Assembly (NCBI RefSeq): GCF_034424215.1
Contig: NZ_CP139960.1
Span: 1 to 64,000 of the forward strand
Reading direction: 5' to 3'
Origin: Niabella yanshanensis
GTDB taxonomy: Bacteria; Bacteroidota; Bacteroidia; Chitinophagales; Chitinophagaceae
Length of the DNA stretch: 64,000 nucleotides
Of this stretch, positions 46,021 through 54,153 are shown piece by piece (position 1 is the first letter of the stretch; every line of letters begins with the position of its first letter). The notes under the pieces were generated by a model, which saw only the letters and a list, made by a program, of their open reading frames with translations, ran no database searches and was not told the origin of the DNA. The translations under genes and the position numbers were made by a program.

Positions 46021-48927
46021 ATGAAGCGGGTTATTCTAATACAGTTAATACTCTTCCTGGTTGCAATCAGCGGCTTCTCACAGGATATTACTGATATAGC
46101 TTATACGGTTAAGCCGGTATATGGCTATCGTAAGGATGGAAAACCCGGGAGAGAATTATTGATTGAATTTAAAGGCGCCAGATTAAAAAAGAGTGCGGTG
46201 GTAAGGGTGAGTGGCCCTGACGTGAACGAAAGAACGATACTTGCGGCGTCGGTGGCCGGAGACAGTGCAAGGACGGTTCTTTTACCATCCGGCCTGGGAG
46301 TAGACAAGGCAGCAGATATATCGGTAGCGTTGCAGTATGGGAGCACTCTTATAGAAAAGAAAGTACATGTTCCCCGCATGCGGCATTGGACGGTCTTTAT
46401 ATATCCCCATTCTCACGTGGATATCGGCTATACCAATACTCAAAAAAATGTTGAAATACTGCATAGTAAAAATGTTATCGAAGGAATTAAACTCGCAAAA
46501 TTAACAAAGGATTTTCCGGGTGGCGCAAAATACAAGTGGAATCCGGAAGTGAGCTGGCCGGTAGAACGGTTATGGAATGCACAACCACAGGAAAGAACGA
46601 ATATTATAAATGCTGTAAAAAATAATCAGCTTCGTTTAGATGCCGCTTATTTGCACGCGAATACAAGTATTGCAACTGATGAGGAGTTGTTTCATAATTT
46701 TCGGTTTAGTCGATATCTGCAGCAGCAAACGGGTAAAAAGTCAGATGTTTTTATGCAGGTCGATATTCCGGGTATTACCTGGGGTTTGGTTCCTGTAATG
46801 GCCCAGGAAGGCATCAGGTATGTGGTATCCTGGATCAATGGAGGCGACAGGGTAGGGAATGCACACCGGTTTGGCATTAATGGATATCCCTTCTGGTGGA
46901 TAGGTCCCGATGGACAATCAAAAGTATTGTTTTTTCAACCGGGAGGTTACACCAACAGGCATAGTGTTGCCAAAGGAGGCCAAACAGGCCGTCCCTGGTT
47001 TGGCCAGCGAGATGCATCTAAAGTACCCGCAGTTATTAAAACAGGTTATTCTAATGTAGACTTTACAGCCGAGCTAACGAATTTAGAGCAGGAACGATAT
47101 CCTTATGATTTTCTGGCCAGGTCCTGGACGCTTTGGGATAATACGCCGCTTGATGCAGACGTTCCCTATGCCGTAAAAGACTGGAATGCCAAGTATGCAT
47201 ATCCCAGAATAGTGATTACCGGCGCCAGTGAAATGATGCAACACATAGAGAAAAAATATGGAGACCAACTGCCCGAGGTAAAGGGTGATTATACCGAATA
47301 CTGGACTGATGGTTTGGGTACGGCTGCCCACCTCACTGCTATGAACCGTAATTCAAAAGAATTGTTGACCCAGGCAGAAAAACTCTGGACGATGCTCAAT
47401 AGCCAGCGGTCTATACCCCGTGATGAATTGGATGAGGCCTGGAGATATATCGCATTAGGATCTGAACATACCTGGAGTTTCGAAAATCCCTCTGAACCCT
47501 TTTTCCAGGATGCGATCTTTGGAGTGAAAAGCGGGTACTTTAATACGGCAAAAGAACGGGCACGCGAGATTTACGATGCTGCTCTGGCGCCCATTACAGA
47601 CAAGTCGAACGGAGGATTGGGGCCACTGGAAGGTCCTGCTGCCGGTGGTGTTGCGGTAATCAATACCAATTCCTGGGCACATGGCGGCCTGGTGACTTTA
47701 AACAAAGCTGAAAGTATCTTGGGCGATAGGGTAATAGATGAGCAGGGCGTTGAAGTTCCTGCGCAACGTCTGTCTACAGGCGAATTAGTATTTTGGGCAA
47801 ATGAAGTGCCTGCGCTGGGGTCACGCCATTACCGGGTTACAAAAGGTAAGCCTGATGTAAAGCAAGGCTGTTCCGTTGAAAATTACTCCATGCAAAATGG
47901 TAAGCTAAAGGTAGCGGTTGATGCTGGCAGCGGAAATATAGTGCAGCTGATAGACCTGGAAACGGGTTATAATTATGCCGATGAAAAGGTGAATGGTGGT
48001 TTGAACGCCTTTCGCTGGTTGCCCGGTAATGTTGATGCACCGGTGGCAGACAGCGTAACGCAGATCCGTGTAGTAGAAAAAGGACCGCTGGTGGTTGAGT
48101 TAGAGGTTATGTCTAAGGGGAAAGGAGTGCGATCTGTCAGCAGAAGCGTAAGGCTGGTTTGGGGACAACCCTGGCTTGACCTTAGTAATAAGGTGGATAA
48201 ACTGCCGTTGTTAGAAAAAGATGGGATTCATTTTGGATTTGGATTTAATATAGCAGGCGGAAGAACAAGAGTTGATATTCCCTGGGGCGTGGTAGAGGTG
48301 GAGAAAGATCAGTGGCCTCAGGCCAATCGAAACTGGTTTACGTTACAACGTTGGCTGGATATCTCTAATGATCAGGTTGGGGTTACCTGGTGCTCCTTGG
48401 ATGCGCCTTTGTTCGAGTATGGTAAAATGTCGGCCAACAATGCTCGGGGTTGGGGAAATGGAGGGCATTGGATTGAAAAGGTGGAACCTTCTTCAACGAT
48501 TTATTCCTGGGTGATGAACAATCATTGGCATACTAATTTTCCATTAACCCAGGATGGTGAAACCGCTTTTCGTTACCGGATAAGGCCGCATGGCGCTTTC
48601 AATGCTTCAGTGGCTAACCGGTTTGGCATGGAGCAGTCGCAGCCGCTGGTTCATGTGGCAGCCAATATAGATCCAAAGGTCAGGCCGTTTGTGCAGCTCG
48701 ATAATAACAAAGTAGTAGTATCTATACTAAAGGCAACAGGCGATGGGAAAGCTTTTATCATAAGGCTTCGGTCTTTGTCGCAAAAGGAAGAAAAAGTTCA
48801 ACTAAGTTTTCCTAAACAACCCGGGATAGTTCAGGTATGTGATGTGGAAGAGAAACCTTCAAGACCGGTTACGGGAGCTATTAAAATGCTTCCCTGGGGT
48901 ATGACCACCATTCGTGTTGAGCTGTAA
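46021..48927 (+). CDS. GH38-type glycoside hydrolase (alpha-mannosidase-like)
   Basis: A 968-residue exported enzyme (signal MKRVILIQLILFLVAISGFSQ). After an N-terminal beta domain, the GH38 catalytic domain begins near residue 120 with YPHSHVDIGYTNTQK, supplying the zinc ligands His130, His132-region and Asp134 (the HxHxDxG motif). A candidate nucleophile is Asp248 in MQVDIPGITWG; its distance from Asp134 is close to that in known GH38 enzymes. EYWTDGLGTAAHLT and ALGSEHTWSFENPSEPF follow, and C-terminal beta domains (GGVAVINTNSWAHGG, GIHFGFGFNIAGG) complete the fold. GH38 proteins usually cleave alpha-mannosides, but this is a divergent PUL-type member, so the true substrate is open. Confidence 0.8.
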   Translation: MKRVILIQLILFLVAISGFSQDITDIAYTVKPVYGYRKDGKPGRELLIEFKGARLKKSAVVRVSGPDVNERTILAASVAGDSARTVLLPSGLGVDKAADISVALQYGSTLIEKKVHVPRMRHWTVFIYPHSHVDIGYTNTQKNVEILHSKNVIEGIKLAKLTKDFPGGAKYKWNPEVSWPVERLWNAQPQERTNIINAVKNNQLRLDAAYLHANTSIATDEELFHNFRFSRYLQQQTGKKSDVFMQVDIPGITWGLVPVMAQEGIRYVVSWINGGDRVGNAHRFGINGYPFWWIGPDGQSKVLFFQPGGYTNRHSVAKGGQTGRPWFGQRDASKVPAVIKTGYSNVDFTAELTNLEQERYPYDFLARSWTLWDNTPLDADVPYAVKDWNAKYAYPRIVITGASEMMQHIEKKYGDQLPEVKGDYTEYWTDGLGTAAHLTAMNRNSKELLTQAEKLWTMLNSQRSIPRDELDEAWRYIALGSEHTWSFENPSEPFFQDAIFGVKSGYFNTAKERAREIYDAALAPITDKSNGGLGPLEGPAAGGVAVINTNSWAHGGLVTLNKAESILGDRVIDEQGVEVPAQRLSTGELVFWANEVPALGSRHYRVTKGKPDVKQGCSVENYSMQNGKLKVAVDAGSGNIVQLIDLETGYNYADEKVNGGLNAFRWLPGNVDAPVADSVTQIRVVEKGPLVVELEVMSKGKGVRSVSRSVRLVWGQPWLDLSNKVDKLPLLEKDGIHFGFGFNIAGGRTRVDIPWGVVEVEKDQWPQANRNWFTLQRWLDISNDQVGVTWCSLDAPLFEYGKMSANNARGWGNGGHWIEKVEPSSTIYSWVMNNHWHTNFPLTQDGETAFRYRIRPHGAFNASVANRFGMEQSQPLVHVAANIDPKVRPFVQLDNNKVVVSILKATGDGKAFIIRLRSLSQKEEKVQLSFPKQPGIVQVCDVEEKPSRPVTGAIKMLPWGMTTIRVEL

Positions 48928-48936
48928 ATTTGAAGG

Positions 48937-49899
48937 ATGATTAAATTATTGCAAATAGAGGTGGACAGGTTCTTTTTCAAAAGAAGAAGTGTATTGTTGT
49001 TACTGGCGCTTCTGACAGGATATACATGTTGTTGTCAGCCGGTAATTCAGGAAATGCCATTATTCGGAGGCCGGCCTCCGGGCACAAAGAGCCTTAAGGT
49101 AGAAGAGGATAAAAGGTATGATCCCGTTGTAGATAGCCTGGTTAGTCAGGTAACGTTTCCCACACTTTCTATATTTAAGCCCGTGGGGGTAACTCACGCC
49201 ACTCCCGCGGTTATTGTTGTTCCCGGCGGCGGATATCATGTATTGCTGATTGAGCGTGAAGGACGGAAAATAGCAAAAGCGCTTAATGAAAAGGGGATAA
49301 CAGCCTTTGTACTTAAGTATCGGCTTCCATCGGCAGATTATTTCGACAACAGGCAAATTGCACCACTCATGGATCTTCAGCAGGCTATTTACCTCGTGAA
49401 AAAAAATGCTGCCAAATGGGGCGTGAACCCGGAAGCTGTTGGTTTAATGGGATTTTCTGCAGGCGGGCACCTGGCTTTGATGGCCGGCACCCATTATGAC
49501 ACCAGCTTTATCGCTTCTCCGCCTGGGGCTCCTATCAAACCCGATTTCCTGATATTGGTAAATCCTGTTGTAAGCTTTTGGGATAGTGCCGCGCACATCG
49601 GTTCGCGGGACAATCTTTTGGGGAAAAATCCAAACGCGCAAACCCTGAACTTTTATTCCGGGGAGAAAAATGTCAGGAAGGATATGCCTGCAGTTTTTTT
49701 AGCTCATGCATTAAATGATCAGGTAGTTAAAGTGGAAAATACACTGAATCTTTTTAATGCATTAAGAGCAAGGGGAGTCGTTTCGGAAATGCATATATAT
49801 GCAAAAGGTGATCACGGATTCCTGAATGATACACCTCCGCGCGACGAATGGTTGAATAGTTGTTTTTACTGGATGAAAAGCATGGGATGGCTTAACTAA
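48937..49899 (+). CDS. Exported alpha/beta hydrolase, acetyl-xylan-esterase-like
   Basis: A 320-residue carbohydrate-esterase-like enzyme. An N-terminal hydrophobic segment (RRSVLLLLALLTGYTCCC) should export it and may be lipidated at a Cys. The oxyanion motif is IVVPGGGYHVLL, the nucleophile elbow GLMGFSAGGHLAL gives Ser174, and Asp261 (HALNDQVVKV) and His293 (YAKGDHGFLND) complete the triad. This set of motifs matches the BD-FAE/acetyl-esterase group common in polysaccharide-utilisation loci. It lies 9 bp after the GH38-type gene and ends the third operon; the next gene is convergent. It probably removes acetyl groups that block the glycosidases. Confidence 0.85.
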   Translation: MIKLLQIEVDRFFFKRRSVLLLLALLTGYTCCCQPVIQEMPLFGGRPPGTKSLKVEEDKRYDPVVDSLVSQVTFPTLSIFKPVGVTHATPAVIVVPGGGYHVLLIEREGRKIAKALNEKGITAFVLKYRLPSADYFDNRQIAPLMDLQQAIYLVKKNAAKWGVNPEAVGLMGFSAGGHLALMAGTHYDTSFIASPPGAPIKPDFLILVNPVVSFWDSAAHIGSRDNLLGKNPNAQTLNFYSGEKNVRKDMPAVFLAHALNDQVVKVENTLNLFNALRARGVVSEMHIYAKGDHGFLNDTPPRDEWLNSCFYWMKSMGWLN

Positions 49900-49929
49900 A
49901 TTCAGAACTGTTGATCAGTATTTGACCTG

Positions 49930-49959
49930 AGGCAATATGCTGCCCTATATTGAATGCCT
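49930..49959. terminator. Possible bidirectional terminator between convergent genes
   Basis: In the 72-bp gap between convergent stops, AGGCAATAT (49930-49938) can pair with ATAT (49947-49950) plus TGCCT (49955-49959), leaving a 4-nt bulge. The stem is weak in G+C and there is no clear poly-T on either side, so this is only a candidate. Confidence 0.3.
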
Positions 49960-49971
49960 GGCAATCCTTTA

Positions 49972-51522
49972 CTAACGTACTATAAACCGGATATTGTCCG
50001 CTTGTTTATTTTTATTAGATACACTATGAATTATCGTTTGGCCTTCACTGCTCCTGATGGTGCGACGGCTGTTGCCGGCATCATCAGTTGCCCGTAGCCT
50101 GGTATTTTGTAAAACAGGCCAGCCAACAACTACATCCCGGATTTCAGTAAGACCATGAATCGAATAATTGATGCTGACTACATTTTCCTTCCATTCTATT
50201 TCAAGGTCCAGGCGACTGTCATCGGGCAATTTAAGATTGCGGAGTGCCAGCTTTTCATTTTTTAAGGAAGCCGACAAGTTGGGCACAATTCGTACCTGAC
50301 CGGTAAACCGGTTGTACTCAATTCCAAAAATATCCTCTACCAGCAATTGGATATACTGGGCTGCAGACCAGGCATATCGCTTTACACCGTGACCGCTGCC
50401 ATCAGAGGGCTTCAGGAACTCATGATAGTTGTTGTTGAATAATTGTACGGTCTTAAGCGCGAGATAAGCAGCAAGATCATATCGGCCAATATCCTTTAGT
50501 CCCTGAACTGTAACATAATTCCTTAAACTCCAGATGCTGCCAGACCATGCCGGCGCCCCATTATAGGCACCGGTGGTTTCATTGTAAATGGACGCTGTTT
50601 TGGCAACGCTGGTTAAAGGTCTTGTTTGCCAGTTGAAACTATGGTTGTTGGTGAGCAAACTGACCATCCGGGTAGCCCGGTCGGCAGACGCTATATGCAT
50701 ATAAAGAGGATCAAAGGCCGACACAATAAGTGTGCTGTCGCGACGTTTATGGATGACGTCGAAGGAAAAGTATCCGCCCGCCTGTTCATTCCACATGTAA
50801 TGGTTGATAGCGTCAACCAATTGCGTCCGGCTATTTATAAAAAGTTTTTCATCATCCTTCAAACGCAATCGGGAAGCGAGTTGTGCCATGTATTGGCAGG
50901 CTCCGGCCAGTTCCACATTCAGGTCAACCTGCGCCGTAGTTTTGAGCCGGTTTTCGATAGGAGGAAAAGATTCTTCGAATACACCGGTGATAAGGCCGGT
51001 AGCAGCATCACGGCGGGCATCAGAAAACCACCATTTCCAATACCTATGAAGCATGGGATACACTGCTTTTAACAATGTGCTATCGTTGGAGTGCTGTAAT
51101 ACCGAGTAAGCTGCGGAAAACAATTTTGGCAATGAGCTGCAGGTAGGGTAGTCAGGCACTTTATCATGGCCATACAATGGTATTCTTCCATCCGGCTGCT
51201 GTACTGCAATAAAGCCGCGCAGCATGTTCTCCGAAAATCGTTGGTTGATCCATTTGGTCGCCTGCAGGCTTATAGATGCATCTAATTGCCACCAGCAACC
51301 GCCATAATGCCCTCCCGGCGCTATAAAAGGATAGGAGAAGCCATAGCCCGGCACCTTAACCACACATTCATTCAATACATTAAAAGCATCGCTAAAATCG
51401 GCCTGGCTAATCCCCGGAAAATGAAGGAGAGGTATATCCCTGTTCATGGAGAAACTGTCCTTTTGGGCAGCGACTGAAGTTGTTAGTAAAAGGCTTATAA
51501 GAGCAAGGAGGAATAGGGGCAT
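49972..51522 (-). CDS. Exported (alpha/alpha)6 glycosidase-like protein (GH63/GH37 or MGH1-like)
   Basis: A 516-residue protein with a Sec signal (MPLFLLALISLLLTTSVAAQ). The pattern is an (alpha/alpha)6 toroid of the trehalase/GH63 type: GHYGGCWWQLDASISLQATKW, GFIAVQQPDGRIPLYG, VDLNVELAGACQYMAQLASRL, MWNEQAGGYFSFDV, AFDPLYMHIASADRATRMV and GAYNGAPAWSGSIWSLRNYV. An Asp in WWQLDAS and a Glu in YNETTGAYNG are possible catalytic residues. The C-terminal 100 residues are beta-rich (VRIVPNLSASLKNEKLALRN). It is the only exported enzyme on the minus strand and lies downstream of the GntR regulator gene, 80 bp away. The sugar acted on is unknown. Confidence 0.65.
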   Translation of the reverse strand: MPLFLLALISLLLTTSVAAQKDSFSMNRDIPLLHFPGISQADFSDAFNVLNECVVKVPGYGFSYPFIAPGGHYGGCWWQLDASISLQATKWINQRFSENMLRGFIAVQQPDGRIPLYGHDKVPDYPTCSSLPKLFSAAYSVLQHSNDSTLLKAVYPMLHRYWKWWFSDARRDAATGLITGVFEESFPPIENRLKTTAQVDLNVELAGACQYMAQLASRLRLKDDEKLFINSRTQLVDAINHYMWNEQAGGYFSFDVIHKRRDSTLIVSAFDPLYMHIASADRATRMVSLLTNNHSFNWQTRPLTSVAKTASIYNETTGAYNGAPAWSGSIWSLRNYVTVQGLKDIGRYDLAAYLALKTVQLFNNNYHEFLKPSDGSGHGVKRYAWSAAQYIQLLVEDIFGIEYNRFTGQVRIVPNLSASLKNEKLALRNLKLPDDSRLDLEIEWKENVVSINYSIHGLTEIRDVVVGWPVLQNTRLRATDDAGNSRRTIRSSEGQTIIHSVSNKNKQADNIRFIVR

Positions 51523-51602
51523 GCAATTTATTTTATAGCAGAATATGCTTTGCTTAAGTTAATAATAAACAAGTCGCACAACCGGAATGGAGTTTCGGGG
51601 CA

Positions 51603-52634
51603 TTACAGGGATGGCCTGAGTGTTAATCTGAACGGTACTTTTTGCCTTTGCAACGAGCCCGATAAAATAGTTTGAGCGGTCATCGCTCCCATTTCGTAAA
51701 AATCTGATGATATGGTAGTGATACCATTTAAAATGACTCTTTTCGCCGGCGTTTCATTGTACGAAATAATACCTACCTGTTCTCCTATTTTGAGCGAGGT
51801 CGGCTTTATTTTTTCGATCAATGTTACCAGGTCGTCTTCCAGCATATTTATGAATACATCACCTTCTTTAACGGGTTCATTTTCTATACTGCCAATGATT
51901 TTGTAGTTAAAGGCATTGTCCTGGCAAAAATGCTTGAATCCCTTCTTGATTTCTTTTGGAAAATAGCTGTTATCAGGAAAGATAAGCTTAATAGTATGAT
52001 AGCGGGCGAGGCTTCCCAGTGCTTCCGTCATCGCATCGTAAATATCATTTTCGTAATCAATATAAACAGAGCTATACTGCCCTTTTACTTCAGGTAATGA
52101 TTTATCAAGTAATACCAGTTTGTCTTTCGGAATGGTATCAATTACTTCATAGGCTCTTTCGCCACCGTCTATAAAATGGGGAATAATTACATAATGGGTA
52201 TAGTGGTCTTTATTTCCCGATAATAATCTTTTGAACAGATGGAAGTCATTATTGTAAATGTAAAAGTCAATACTCGCAATGTCTCCTAATTCATTGATCA
52301 ATGCGTCATATACAGCTTTCTTGGGTGCACTAAGCTTATTGAAGAGTAGAAATACGCGTAACTGTCTTTTGAATTCGGTGTGTTCTATAAAGTAACCTCG
52401 CCTTGGTACTGCTTTAATTACACCCAATTCCCTTAGTTGCTTATATCCTCGTTCTACCGTATCCCGTGCTATATCCAGCATAATGCTGGCTTCGTTGATA
52501 GAGGGCATGCTATCCCCTGCCTGTATGTTACCCTTCTCAATTTCTTTGAGAATAGAGTTTACAATCTGAAGATATTTGGATGTACTGGAGTAAGGGTCGA
52601 TCTGGATCAGATCCAGTAGTCGTTGCTTTTTCAT
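51603..52634 (-). CDS. GntR-family transcriptional regulator with a periplasmic-binding-protein-like sensor domain
   Basis: A 343-residue cytoplasmic regulator from the ATG at 52634; a TTG at 52643 would add three residues. The N-terminal winged helix is GntR-type (YLQIVNSILKEIEKGNIQAG, SINEASIMLDIARDTVERGY, KQLRELGVIKAVPRRGYFI). The C-terminal 260 residues resemble the LacI-type sugar-binding fold (LRVFLLFNKLSAPKKAVYDAL, YVIIPHFIDGG, KLIFPDNSYFPKEIKKGFKHF, VGIISYNETPAKRVILNGIT). It is transcribed divergently from the aldolase-isomerase-rhamnosidase-RhaT operon, with a 25-bp near-perfect palindrome between them, so it is the likely sugar-responsive regulator of that operon. The effector (rhamnose or a phosphorylated derivative) is inferred. 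Confidence 0.88.
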   Translation of the reverse strand: MKKQRLLDLIQIDPYSSTSKYLQIVNSILKEIEKGNIQAGDSMPSINEASIMLDIARDTVERGYKQLRELGVIKAVPRRGYFIEHTEFKRQLRVFLLFNKLSAPKKAVYDALINELGDIASIDFYIYNNDFHLFKRLLSGNKDHYTHYVIIPHFIDGGERAYEVIDTIPKDKLVLLDKSLPEVKGQYSSVYIDYENDIYDAMTEALGSLARYHTIKLIFPDNSYFPKEIKKGFKHFCQDNAFNYKIIGSIENEPVKEGDVFINMLEDDLVTLIEKIKPTSLKIGEQVGIISYNETPAKRVILNGITTISSDFYEMGAMTAQTILSGSLQRQKVPFRLTLRPSL

Positions 52635-52761
52635 CGTATACAACTCATCGTTTTAAAACTCCAATTTAAGACTTAACTATGAATTTGATCAGTTAAAAAA
52701 AGATTTATTTTTTTTATTGTTTTGTCGGGTCAACACAGGATAGAAAACAGTTGCAGGTTAT

Positions 52762-52786
52762 TTAAGTTTGTTGTCAACAAAGTTAA
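52762..52786. promoter_or_regulatory. 25-bp near-perfect palindrome, probable operator of the rhamnose operon
   Basis: The half-sites TTAAGTTTGTTG and CAACAAAGTTAA flank a central T at 52774; 11 of 12 pairs match, the only mismatch being G52766/G52782. It ends 11 bp before the ATG of the aldolase gene and lies in the 163-bp divergent gap with the GntR gene. Size, symmetry and place fit a GntR-family dimer site that would block transcription of the operon until a sugar ligand binds. It also supports ATG 52798 rather than the TTG at 52768 (which lies inside the palindrome) as the aldolase start. A smaller TTAAG-A-CTTAA palindrome lies at 52666-52676. Confidence 0.7.
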
Positions 52787-52797
52787 TTGAGTTAATT

Positions 52798-54126
52798 ATG
52801 ACGAGCTTGCTAGATACAAAAACGATGCACCCCCGTGACCAGATCACTGTGGTTATGAGAAGAATTTATGACAGGGTACTTACTACTACTTCCGGAGGAA
52901 ACCTATCGATAAGAGATGATGATGACAATGTATGGATTACACCAGCCGGCGTTGACAAAGGATTGCTCAAGCCTTCAGACATTGTATGCGTAAAAAAAGA
53001 CGGAACGATTATCGGCGATCATAGCCCTTCATCAGAATATCCTTTCCACCTGGCAATTTATAATAGGCGGCCGGATATAAAAGCTGTTGTACACGCACAT
53101 CCGCCGGGTATTGTAGCCTTCAGCATAGCCAGGCAGGTTCCCGATACAAGAGTATTGCCACAGGTGCGTTCTTTTTGCGGAGAAATTGGTTATGCACCCT
53201 ATGCAATGCCGGGTACAGAAGCCTTGGGGCATAGCATTGCCAGCCAGTTCAACGAAGGCGTACATATTGTAATAATGGAAAATCACGGCACGGTGATAGG
53301 AGGCAGCGATATATCAGATGCATATCAAAAATTCGAACTTGTTGAGGTTACTGCCAAGTCTATTCTGTATGGGAGTAAATTAGGAAAGGTAAAAGTGTTG
53401 GAAGATAGCCAGATAGACGGTCAGCTAAAGCAGTATGCTAAAAAGCTTCCCGATGCAGCAGCCGGAAATCCGGAACTATCATCTATCAGCAGGGAGAAGC
53501 GAACAGAGATACTTAAAATAGTGAAAAGAGCCTGCAGGCAAGGGTTGTTGTTGGGCGCTTATGGATCCATATCAACCAGGATCAATGAAGATGAGTTTTT
53601 AATAACACCCGATGCGATTTCAAAATGGGATTTAACCCTTGAAGATATGGTTCAGGTAAGCTATGGAAAAAAAGACCCGGGGAAAAATCCTGATCATTCA
53701 GTGTTGCTGCATCAGGCCATTTATAAGCAACACCCGGATATTAACGCCATCATTATTACACAACCCACTTACCTCACATCTTTTGCCATCACCGGTGCCA
53801 GATTTAATGTAAGAACCATACCTGAAACCTGGATCTATCTCCAGGATGTGCAAACAGGTGGTTTTGGCTGCCAGTTTGATAAAGAAAACGGTTTGCTGTC
53901 CATGATATCACAGGATTCGCCGGTAGTTATCTTAAAGAATGAGTGCACAATAGTAACCGGCAATAAGCTATTACAGGCCTTCGACTATCTTGAGGTTGCG
54001 GAATTTAGTGCCAAGTCATTAATATTGTCCGCATCTTTGGGTGATATGATCCCTATCAGCGATAATGAAATAGAAGAGTTGGGAAAAGTAATGAGCCGGT
54101 GGAAAAACTATGAATGGAAAATGTAA
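52798..54126 (+). CDS. Two-domain class II aldolase/adducin-family protein, second domain degenerate
   Basis: A 442-residue cytoplasmic protein made of two tandem class II aldolase domains. The first (about 1-220) has the full zinc site and acid: Glu80 in SSEYPFHLAIY, His99 and His101 in VHAHPPG, and His163 in MENHGTVIGG, plus TSGGNLSIR. The second (about 235-440) keeps the fold (LGAYGSISTRI, LHQAIYKQHPDINAIIITQ, LKNECTIVTG) but has Ser, Ile320, Gln322 and Glu382 at these positions, so it should not bind zinc. In this locus the first domain is probably the L-rhamnulose-1-phosphate (or related deoxy-ketose-phosphate) aldolase giving dihydroxyacetone phosphate and lactaldehyde. Substrate is inferred from RhaT and the GH78 genes in the same operon; fuculose-phosphate aldolase is an alternative. 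Confidence 0.85.
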   Translation: MTSLLDTKTMHPRDQITVVMRRIYDRVLTTTSGGNLSIRDDDDNVWITPAGVDKGLLKPSDIVCVKKDGTIIGDHSPSSEYPFHLAIYNRRPDIKAVVHAHPPGIVAFSIARQVPDTRVLPQVRSFCGEIGYAPYAMPGTEALGHSIASQFNEGVHIVIMENHGTVIGGSDISDAYQKFELVEVTAKSILYGSKLGKVKVLEDSQIDGQLKQYAKKLPDAAAGNPELSSISREKRTEILKIVKRACRQGLLLGAYGSISTRINEDEFLITPDAISKWDLTLEDMVQVSYGKKDPGKNPDHSVLLHQAIYKQHPDINAIIITQPTYLTSFAITGARFNVRTIPETWIYLQDVQTGGFGCQFDKENGLLSMISQDSPVVILKNECTIVTGNKLLQAFDYLEVAEFSAKSLILSASLGDMIPISDNEIEELGKVMSRWKNYEWKM

Positions 54127-54153
54127 GCATAACGTAATAACAAAATTGTAGTC

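Noticed and set aside
52768-52797. Upstream TTG start for the aldolase
   Set aside because: It falls inside the 25-bp palindrome, adds ten unusual residues, and an ATG at 52798 is properly placed for a normal class II aldolase N-terminus.
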